The notes beneath the pieces were generated by a model that saw only the letters and a list, made by a program, of their open reading frames with translations, did no database searches and had not been told where the DNA came from. Source: Ignavibacteria bacterium (GTDB lineage Bacteria > Bacteroidota > Ignavibacteria > Ignavibacteriales > Melioribacteraceae). From it: DNA of 5,909 nucleotides. The DNA is taken from positions 1-5,909 of the forward strand of contig DAIEQP010000169.1 of the NCBI GenBank assembly GCA_027347805.1, in the 5' to 3' direction. The translations under genes and the position numbers were made by a program. This document shows, one piece after another, positions 1 to 5,364 of the stretch; positions within the stretch are counted from its first letter, which is position 1, and the number at the start of each line of letters is the position of its first letter.

Positions 1-272
1 CTCACCAGGATATTGGGCAAATGCAAATGTATGTTAATTATTATAACCGGACTCAAAAGCTTAAAGATGAAAACGACACTATCGGAATTATTCTTTGTGC
101 CGAAAAAAATAATGCTGTAATAAAATATACTCTTCCCGAAAATCAAAAACAGATTTTTATCTCAAAGTATATCCCTTATTTACCAACCGAAGAACAACTG
201 AAAAATGAAATTTTACACGAAAAGGAACTATTCGATATGGAACGAAAACTGATAAGGGGAAAGAATGAATAG
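1..272 (+). CDS. DUF1016/YhcG-family PD-(D/E)XK nuclease, C-terminal end (5' end outside window)
   Basis: The frame is already open at the window edge (first whole codon at base 3, reading HQDIGQMQMYVNYYNR), so the ATG at 21 is internal and the true start lies upstream. The segment matches my memory of the end of the DUF1016/YhcG family: an H-Q-D-I-G-Q-M-Q-M-Y-V-N-Y-Y helix, then a D-E-N-x-x-I-G-I-I-L-C strand, then A-V-I-K-Y-T-L-P and a Y-L-P-T-E-E-Q-L tail. In this family the catalytic D...E-L-K residues sit just before this helix, so they are off the window and their integrity cannot be judged. Family members are PD-(D/E)XK-fold proteins often encoded inside restriction-modification loci. 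The stop overlaps the start of the type III Res gene by 8 bp, which implies translational coupling and one operon. Its exact role in the locus (accessory nuclease or independent defence gene) is inference. Confidence 0.9.
   Translation, partial: HQDIGQMQMYVNYYNRTQKLKDENDTIGIILCAEKNNAVIKYTLPENQKQIFISKYIPYLPTEEQLKNEILHEKELFDMERKLIRGKNE
254..260 (+). promoter_or_regulatory. Ribosome binding site for the Res gene
   Basis: The purine run AAGGGGA ends four bases before the ATG at 265 and lies inside the last codons of the DUF1016 gene. It supports the 265 start and coupled translation. It is one of the few Shine-Dalgarno-like sites in the window. Confidence 0.65.
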
Positions 273-2976
273 AAACGTAAATCTTATTCGCAATAGGCTA
301 AGCCTTCGCTCGCCTCAAGAGGAAAGCCTGAATATTCTTTCAAGCTTAGTTGAAAAACTTTCTCTTAGAAAAAATTCCTTTCCCAATGAAGAAGAAAAAC
401 AATTGTACCTTTCATCCGAATTAGAAAAAGTTAAAACCACTTATCCTACTTGCGTAGATTTCGAAAGGACATTTCCATCCGTTTGCTTTTCACTTGCAAC
501 CGGCGTTGGTAAAACAAGGCTAATGGGTGCTTTCATCGCTTACCTATATCTCGAAAAAGCAATTAAAAACTTTTTCGTATTAGCTCCAAACCTTACCGTT
601 TACAATAAGCTGATTGCGGATTTTTCAGATACAACCAGCCAAAAATATGTTTTTCAAGGCATCGGCGAGTTTGTAACAAACCAGCCGCGCATAATCACTG
701 GCGATAACTACGACCAAATTTCCCAAACAAAATTATTCGAGTCTGATATTCATATAAATGTTTTCAACATCTCAAAGATAAATGCAGAAACCCGCGGCGG
801 AAATATTCCCCGAATAAAACGCCTATCGGAATATCTTGGCGAATCCTATTTCAACTATCTATCCAATCTCGATGATCTTGTTTTACTGATGGATGAATCT
901 CATCATTACCGCGCAGACCGCGGAATGGAAGTTCTTAATGAACTTAGTCCTATTATTGGGCTTGAGGTAACCGCAACACCGCAAGTTGAAAGAGCCGGTC
1001 ATACAACAAAATTCAAAAATGTAGTTTATGAATATTCTCTTGCCAAAGCCATTCAAGACGGCTTCGTTAAAGAACCGGCAGTAGCAACAAGAAAAGATTT
1101 CAATCCTGCTCAATATGCATTAGATGAATTGGATCGTATCAAGCTGGAAGACGGCATCCGCATTCATGAAGCGACTAAAGTTGAATTATATAAATATTCA
1201 TTGGATGCTAAAGTTAGGCTTGTAAAACCTTTCGTTCTTGTTGTCGCCAAAGATACCGAACATGCAAGCCGGCTAAAAGCTTTAATTATTTCTCAATCGT
1301 TCTTCAATGGTAACTATGTTGATAAGGTCATGGAAATTCATTCTAACCAATCCGGGGAAGAAAAAGACGAAAACGTCGCCAAGCTTCTTTCACTCGAAAG
1401 CTATGACAACAAAATTGAAATTGTAATTCATGTTAACATGCTTAAAGAAGGATGGGACGTAACAAATCTTTATACAATCATTCCTTTAAGAACAGCAGCC
1501 TCAATGACACTCCGGGAACAGACAATCGGAAGAGGTCTAAGATTACCTTACGGCAATAGAACCGGCGTTGATAAAGTTGATAAGCTTACAATCGTTGCTC
1601 ATGATAAATTTCAAGAAATTATCGATGAAGCCAACAAACCGGATTCTATAATTAAGCAGCAGAATATAATTGTAATTGATGAACAAGAATTAAGTCAGCC
1701 GAAAGAAGTTGTTGTTTCCACTTCAATCACCCAGCAAAAATACGAAGAACAAAAAAAGCATCTCGAAACGATTACGGAACCTGAACAAAAACGGAAAGCT
1801 GCAAATACGCTGGAAGTTACTCGTTTTATTAACGAAGTACTTCCCGAACTCAACAAAGAAAAAGATGTTAAGAATGTTGCTGATCTTAAAAGAGAAGACA
1901 TTCAGAAAATTGCTCTTGAAATGGTAAAAGAAAAAATCTATTCCGATCCGCAGCAAAATATGTTTGCAGCCGACCTCATTAAAGAAGCTGAACAGCGTTA
2001 TGAAACTGTAGTTCAAGAATTCACGGGTAATATAATTGAGGTCCCAAGAATCACTATTCAGCCAAGCAGCGAAACAAAATCCGGATTTAAAGACTTTGAT
2101 CTTGTTACAATCGCTTTAAACTACCAGCCTGTATCTGAAGAAATATTGATTAAAAAATTACGCGAACAAGAAAATGATACCGAAACCCTAAAAGGCGGCG
2201 GAAAAATAATCCTTGATACTCCGGCAAACCTTATAGTAAACGAACTGATAAATTATTCCGAGATAGATTACGATACCCAAACAGAACTTCTATTCAAGCT
2301 TGCAGATCAGGCAGTAGAAAAATTCAAAACCTATCTTAATGAAGATGGGCTAATAAATGTTGTCCAGTACAACAAACGCGAGATTGCAAGTTTCATTTTC
2401 AAACAACTTATGGAACATTTTTACCTTGAAGCTCCCGAATTTGAAAAACCGGTTATAGATGTAAAAGCATTCACAAGAATTGAGGACCACAACTACACCA
2501 AATTCACACAAGATTCAATTCGTGATTTCAAAGAGACAATCTCACCAACATCAGCAATCCCGACAAAAATTTTCACAGGATTCAAAAAAGCATATCATAC
2601 ACTCTATAAATTCGATTCCAAAGCGGAGAAGGATTTCTCAATAATACTCGAGCAGGATACCGAAGTTAAAAAGTGGCTCCGTCCGGCGCCAAACCAATTC
2701 AGAATATATTGGAGACATAACTCAAAACAATATCGACCGGATTTCGTGGCAGAAACAGATGCTTCAATTTATTTGATCGAGATTAAGAAGGAGAGTGATA
2801 TAGATGATTCCGAAGTCCAAGAAAAATCAACAGCTGCAAAAGCATATTGCAAATACGCTTCCGAATACAACTCCCAAAACGGCGGCAAACCCTGGAAGTA
2901 TGTTCTAATTCCACATAATGTTGTTATGTTAAATATGAGCTTCTTCACTCTTTCAAATTCTTATTTACAGCTTTAG
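265..2976 (+). CDS. res: Type III restriction enzyme, Res subunit (SF2 helicase plus PD-(D/E)XK nuclease)
   Basis: A 903-residue protein, the usual size for type III Res. In a type III system Res acts with Mod: it uses ATP to move along DNA from an unmethylated site and cuts near it. Helicase motifs visible in order: Walker A A-T-G-V-G-K-T at about residues 78-84, motif II D-E-S-H-H at 210-214, motif III T-A-T-P at 236-239, E-G-W-D-V-T at 395-400, and motif VI Q-T-I-G-R-G-L-R at 419-426. A long, poorly conserved middle (about 460-780) is followed by a C-terminal endonuclease domain with Y-R-P-D-F at 823-827 and E-I-K-K at 839-842, i.e. an intact PD-x(n)-ExK site. The ATG at 265 has an SD sequence and overlaps the upstream DUF1016 gene by 8 bp. 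No Mod gene lies within the window; it should be upstream. No frameshift or missing key residue is seen. The last residues (SFFTLSNSYLQL) look unlike the Res tails I remember, but this is minor. Confidence 0.95.
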   Translation: MNRNVNLIRNRLSLRSPQEESLNILSSLVEKLSLRKNSFPNEEEKQLYLSSELEKVKTTYPTCVDFERTFPSVCFSLATGVGKTRLMGAFIAYLYLEKAIKNFFVLAPNLTVYNKLIADFSDTTSQKYVFQGIGEFVTNQPRIITGDNYDQISQTKLFESDIHINVFNISKINAETRGGNIPRIKRLSEYLGESYFNYLSNLDDLVLLMDESHHYRADRGMEVLNELSPIIGLEVTATPQVERAGHTTKFKNVVYEYSLAKAIQDGFVKEPAVATRKDFNPAQYALDELDRIKLEDGIRIHEATKVELYKYSLDAKVRLVKPFVLVVAKDTEHASRLKALIISQSFFNGNYVDKVMEIHSNQSGEEKDENVAKLLSLESYDNKIEIVIHVNMLKEGWDVTNLYTIIPLRTAASMTLREQTIGRGLRLPYGNRTGVDKVDKLTIVAHDKFQEIIDEANKPDSIIKQQNIIVIDEQELSQPKEVVVSTSITQQKYEEQKKHLETITEPEQKRKAANTLEVTRFINEVLPELNKEKDVKNVADLKREDIQKIALEMVKEKIYSDPQQNMFAADLIKEAEQRYETVVQEFTGNIIEVPRITIQPSSETKSGFKDFDLVTIALNYQPVSEEILIKKLREQENDTETLKGGGKIILDTPANLIVNELINYSEIDYDTQTELLFKLADQAVEKFKTYLNEDGLINVVQYNKREIASFIFKQLMEHFYLEAPEFEKPVIDVKAFTRIEDHNYTKFTQDSIRDFKETISPTSAIPTKIFTGFKKAYHTLYKFDSKAEKDFSIILEQDTEVKKWLRPAPNQFRIYWRHNSKQYRPDFVAETDASIYLIEIKKESDIDDSEVQEKSTAAKAYCKYASEYNSQNGGKPWKYVLIPHNVVMLNMSFFTLSNSYLQL

Positions 2977-3029
2977 AGCATCAGAATGTAAGGTTTCCAT
3001 AATAAAAAATTAAACAAACGTGTAATTCA

Positions 3030-3947
3030 ATGAAAAAATCAATTCTTATTTTTATAATTCTATTTTCACCAAATATATTCTGTCAAAAAGGTACTCTTAA
3101 TACCGGTTCAAACATTGATTCTTCAAGAACCGCGCTACATTCTGAAAAACTCGATACTGTCCAAGTTAGAATTGTTAATTCTACAAAAGAGGATTCTCTT
3201 GTAGTTAAGCTTCTTATGATATTATTACCTTCAATAATTGTCGCTTTTTTCTCATGGCTCTTATCTCGAAACCAATCATATAGGAATACTTTTTTTGAGC
3301 TACTTAATCAACAGAAAGGCATTTTAGATAATATTGAAATCACTATAGGTGAACTTAATGAAGAAGGAAAAATTGAGAAACATGCAACCTATAAAGGCAT
3401 TCAATATTTTGAATTCATTGAAAGAAAAATGCATGAATTATATAGGCAAGTTATGATAAGTAAACCCTCTTTCTATAATGATCCTAATGCACAATCAATT
3501 TTAGAAGCAGAATTCAAAAAAATAGATCTTACTAAGGATACAAGTGCTAGTAATTCCAAAATAGAAATGGAACAAATGTTAAAAAGTGTATATGATATTC
3601 AAGTAGAAAATGCCCTTTCAGTTCACATATATGGATTTGTTTTTAAAAAATATTCCAAAGAATTAAGAAAATATTTTAGACATTTATTTAACATTATAAA
3701 ATTCATAGATCAAACAAATTTTTTATATGGTAAACAAAAACTCATTAATTTCATTCAGGCAAGAATGTCGGATTCTGAATTATTTGTTCTTTTTTATAAT
3801 GGCTTAATATTTCCTAAAATGCATAATTACATAAACACGTATAATTTAATTGATAACCTAACCAAGGAAACATTATTGAATGCTGATCATGAAAAATTTT
3901 ATAATGTTAAATTGAAATCAAATCGTAATGAAATTAATAAATCTTAG
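3030..3947 (+). CDS. Membrane-anchored putative phage abortive infection protein (putAbiC-like)
   Basis: A 305-residue protein. Residues 1-18 (MKKSILIFIILFSPNIFC) look like a signal peptide or first membrane helix. Residues 19-56 are polar, and residues about 57-79 (LVVKLLMILLPSIIVAFFSWLL) form a strong membrane helix. The remaining ~225 residues are mainly helical and probably cytoplasmic. The soluble part resembles the putative phage abortive infection family (Pfam putAbiC, PF16872) as I know it: R-N-T-F-F-E-L-L-N-Q-Q just after the membrane helix (85-95), Y-F-R-H-L-F-N-I-I-K-F-I-D at 215-227, and Q-A-R-M-S-D-S-E-L-F-V-L-F-Y-N-G-L near 243-259. The family is annotated from AbiC, which aborts phage infection by an unclear mechanism. 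The gene starts 53 bp after Res on the same strand, so it may be read from the Res operon. No Shine-Dalgarno precedes the ATG; the leader is A/T-rich. Base use is more AT-rich than in Res, which fits separate acquisition. The family call rests on motif memory, not a search. Confidence 0.75.
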   Translation: MKKSILIFIILFSPNIFCQKGTLNTGSNIDSSRTALHSEKLDTVQVRIVNSTKEDSLVVKLLMILLPSIIVAFFSWLLSRNQSYRNTFFELLNQQKGILDNIEITIGELNEEGKIEKHATYKGIQYFEFIERKMHELYRQVMISKPSFYNDPNAQSILEAEFKKIDLTKDTSASNSKIEMEQMLKSVYDIQVENALSVHIYGFVFKKYSKELRKYFRHLFNIIKFIDQTNFLYGKQKLINFIQARMSDSELFVLFYNGLIFPKMHNYINTYNLIDNLTKETLLNADHEKFYNVKLKSNRNEINKS

Positions 3948-4005
3948 ATTTAATTTGATCAAGTTCGCCATTTATAGCTTGCTATTAAGTAAAAGTGGAT
4001 CATAA

Positions 4006-4509
4006 CTAATCTTTTTTGTCGTAATCAATATTTATTTCCGGAGGTTTAATTGGTTCTAGTTCCACCTCTTTTTGAATGGTCTCAAAAAGTTTTTGAAAAA
4101 AATCTTCCCCTTCATATAACATGGCTTTATATTTCTCTTTTTCTTTACGATCTTCCGCCTGTCGAACCTTTTCTATCATATTCTGATGATAAGTTACTAT
4201 TTCTATAGCTTTAGTAAAATCTTTACGTGTTTTTACTTCTAAATACAGTGCATTATTATTCCAAAAATCATAAGCATTATTTACCGTTTTAATCATATCA
4301 TCTGGTGTGTGTTTGTTCATTAAAGAATGTAGATCTAACCATATTTTAAAAGCCTGTTGATGAGCTTCCAATCTTTTTTCTATAGCAACTAATTTCATTT
4401 TTTCTTTTACTTCAAGATTAAAAAATTTTTGTCTTTCTTTGCTATCAATCCATCTTATAAAAACTGGAATTGCTGCACCTATTAAAAGGGTAAGAATATA
4501 AGACCACAT
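4006..4509 (-). CDS. Unrecognised single-pass membrane protein with a charged helical cytoplasmic domain
   Basis: A 167-residue protein that I do not recognise as a named family. Residues about 2-20 (WSYILTLLIGAAIPVFIRW) form one hydrophobic helix. It is followed by a Lys/Glu-rich segment that should be largely alpha-helical and perhaps coiled coil: E-K-M-K-L-V-A-I-E-K-R-L-E-A-H-Q-Q-A-F-K-I-W at about 35-56, and a second charged stretch K-V-R-Q-A-E-D-R-K-E-K-E-K near 114-126. The tail is acidic and proline-containing. The expected topology is N-terminal anchor with the bulk in the cytoplasm. The start is supported by GAGAGG five bases upstream. It is convergent with the putAbiC-like gene; the two stops are 58 bp apart. 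A defence or sensor role is only suggested by neighbourhood. Small membrane-anchored proteins with an E-K-R-L-E-A-H-Q-x-A segment are common among unnamed bacterial proteins. Confidence 0.75.
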   Translation of the reverse strand: MWSYILTLLIGAAIPVFIRWIDSKERQKFFNLEVKEKMKLVAIEKRLEAHQQAFKIWLDLHSLMNKHTPDDMIKTVNNAYDFWNNNALYLEVKTRKDFTKAIEIVTYHQNMIEKVRQAEDRKEKEKYKAMLYEGEDFFQKLFETIQKEVELEPIKPPEINIDYDKKD

Positions 4510-4514
4510 TTTAA

Positions 4515-4520
4515 CCTCTC
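4515..4520 (-). promoter_or_regulatory. Ribosome binding site for the 4509 minus-strand gene
   Basis: Read on the minus strand this is GAGAGG, five bases before the ATG whose first base is 4509. It supports that start over later in-frame codons. Confidence 0.6.
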
Positions 4521-4559
4521 AAATATTAAATAACTTTGATGTTTTAAAATAGTGTAATA

Positions 4560-4751
4560 CTAAACAAGTTTCTGCTGTGCTCTATTAAATTTATGCATGC
4601 CTTCTATAGTAATTTTAGGTGGCATTAGTTTACGTCTCGAATATTCATATCCCTTCCTCTCTTCTACAGTGCTTCTCTTATTCCTTTCCTCTTTTATTGC
4701 AATAAAAAAATCCCATGCAAAAATTAAATAACATATTTCCCTCCGTAGCAC
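4560..4751 (-). CDS. Doubtful 63-residue reading frame, possible small gene or remnant
   Basis: The middle and end of this frame look protein-like: hydrophilic, with A-W-D-F-F-I-A-I-K-E-E-R-N-K-R, then R-R-K-L-M-P-P-K-I-T-I-E-G-M-H and a Q-Q-K-L end. I recognise no family. The first ATG sits inside the REP-like palindrome at 4745-4768, so the N-terminus shown (MLRREICY) is partly repeat sequence and may not be real. The body overlaps the first 37 bases of the + strand holin-like frame. It lies 50 bp upstream of the 4509 gene on the same strand and could be co-transcribed with it. It may be a short gene whose 5' end was altered by the repeat, or a chance frame. Confidence 0.3.
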   Translation of the reverse strand: MLRREICYLIFAWDFFIAIKEERNKRSTVEERKGYEYSRRKLMPPKITIEGMHKFNRAQQKLV

Positions 4752-5101
4752 AGATTACTAATCTGTGCCTGCATTCGATCATTCTGCTCATTCAATCAAT
4801 CATTCAACCATTCATTAATTCAATCTTTCAACTCATTCATAAAATATTCCACTTCATCAAACTCTGCCTCTCCGATAACCAAAACAATATCAGTTCCACC
4901 CGTGTCGCCATGCTTATCATTGTTCTTTGGTTCCTTGCCGATTGGCTTATGGAATTCCACTCCAAAGGCATATACACCTTAACCTGGGAAAAACTCACTC
5001 TTTTAACTTCCGTTTTCGGACTCAAAGCCATCCAAAAATTCCCCGAATCCTCCGGGAACAACTCACAAAACAACAATTCTCAATCAGACCAAATTCCTTA
5101 A
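4715..5101 (+). CDS. Small holin-like membrane protein, N-terminus uncertain
   Basis: A frame of 128 residues. The C-terminal half looks like a genuine phage-type small membrane protein: S-S-T-R-V-A-M-L-I-I-V-L-W-F-L-A-D-W-L (60-78) gives one membrane helix, E-K-L-T-L-L-T-S-V-F-G-L-K-A-I-Q-K-F (92-109) a second hydrophobic segment, and the tail is polar and Asn/Gln/Ser-rich. Two short hydrophobic segments, a polar tail and a following muramidase gene suggest a holin or lysis-accessory protein. The first 18 residues include the translated REP-like palindrome, and residues about 20-50 (repeated S-I-I-x-x-I pattern) come from an ATTCA-repeat tract, so the first ATG may not be the native start. 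It has no Shine-Dalgarno and is the first ATG after an in-frame TAA at 4703. The next in-frame ATG (4910, residue 66) would cut into the first membrane helix. I assign no named family. Confidence 0.55.
   Translation: MQKLNNIFPSVAQITNLCLHSIILLIQSIIQPFINSIFQLIHKIFHFIKLCLSDNQNNISSTRVAMLIIVLWFLADWLMEFHSKGIYTLTWEKLTLLTSVFGLKAIQKFPESSGNNSQNNNSQSDQIP
4745..4768 (+). repeat. REP-like palindrome, copy 1 (GTAG head)
   Basis: Perfect 10-bp arms GCACAGATTA (4748-4757) and TAATCTGTGC (4759-4768) around a single C, preceded by GTA so that the arm start reads GTAG. A GTAG tetranucleotide at the foot of a palindrome is the mark of REP elements mobilised by REP-associated tyrosine (RAYT, TnpA_REP) transposases. 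A second copy with the same head and outer arm lies at 5522-5545. It falls within the 5' part of the holin-like frame and at the 5' end of the opposite 63-residue frame. No RAYT gene is in the window. Confidence 0.75.
4773..4839 (+). repeat. ATTCA-rich low-complexity tract
   Basis: ATTCA occurs at 4790, 4802, 4810, 4818 and 4835, with near matches ATTCG at 4773 and ATTCT at 4781. Three of the units are spaced exactly 8 bases apart (4802, 4810, 4818). In the holin-like frame the tract encodes a hydrophobic I/S/F/Q-rich stretch, which could be an amphipathic helix or simply translated repeat. Confidence 0.55.
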
Positions 5102-5123
5102 TTTTATGCTGCCTTCGCGCCTT

Positions 5124-5237
5124 AAAAGAATAGCGTTAAATAATTTTTTGAAGCGAAGTGTTAAAAGAAAAATACTGTCTGAGCGAAGCGAGTTTATTTT
5201 TCTTAACGGAGCGGAGAAAAATTATAGCTATTCTTTT
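5124..5237. repeat. Nested inverted-repeat structure in the holin-muramidase gap
   Basis: Three nested pairs of arms: AAAAGAATAGC (5124-5134) with GCTATTCTTTT (5227-5237), 11 bp perfect; ATAATTTTT (5140-5148) with AAAAATTAT (5217-5225), 9 bp perfect; AAGAAAAATA (5165-5174) with TATTTTTCTT (5195-5204), 10 bp perfect. The unpaired parts carry purine-rich related words: GAAGCGAAGTG at 5150, GAGCGAAGCGAG at 5181 and GGAGCGGAG at 5208. With the hairpin at 5257-5283 it fills most of the 263-bp space (5102-5364) between the two lysis-type genes. I see no convincing gene there; a 60-codon frame at 5106-5288 is translated repeat. Whether this is a mobile repeat, an RNA or a folded leader cannot be told from one copy. 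Confidence 0.7.
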
Positions 5238-5256
5238 TCAGCGCATGTTTCTTTTC

Positions 5257-5283
5257 GTACTTTTCTTACGCTAAGAAAAGTAC
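5257..5283. repeat. Perfect 12-bp-arm hairpin
   Basis: GTACTTTTCTTA (5257-5268) pairs completely with TAAGAAAAGTAC (5272-5283) across a CGC loop. No T-run follows on either strand (ATTAAATATT after it on +, GAAAAGAAAC on -), so it is not a classical intrinsic terminator. It lies 81 bp before the muramidase start and may be an intergenic repeat or a leader structure. Confidence 0.75.
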
Positions 5284-5364
5284 ATTAAATATTCCTTTCC
5301 TAAATCTACAGTGTATCAATTCTCTTACAATCTTTTCTTTGTTGCAAAACGAAAAACAAAAATC

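Noticed and set aside
883..1113. Minus-strand 76-codon frame inside Res
   Set aside because: Lies wholly opposite the conserved helicase region of Res; no family resemblance or ribosome binding site.
1695..2016. Frames on both strands inside the middle of Res (1695-1901 -, 1709-1927 +, 1723-2016 -)
   Set aside because: Composition shadows of the Lys/Glu-rich Res linker; low-complexity translations with no recognisable protein.
3030..3085. Lipoprotein signal on the Abi-like protein
   Set aside because: The Cys at residue 18 is preceded by N-I-F, which does not fit a lipobox, so a plain signal peptide or membrane helix is more likely.
3948..4005. Bidirectional terminator between the convergent genes
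   Set aside because: Only a short ATAGC/GCTAT inverted pair with almost no loop and no adjacent T-run is present; too weak to call.
4773..4839. CRISPR or iteron array in the ATTCA tract
   Set aside because: Units are five to eight bases with irregular spacing and no spacer-like sequence, so it is only low-complexity repeat.
4837..5133. Frames 4837-5076 (-) and 4927-5133 (+) over the holin-like gene
   Set aside because: Overlap the frame with the membrane-helix signal and have no support of their own.
5257..5283. Rho-independent terminator
   Set aside because: The hairpin is perfect but no T-run follows on either strand.
5106..5288. 60-codon + strand frame in the holin-muramidase gap
   Set aside because: It is simply the translation of the inverted-repeat structure and hairpin.
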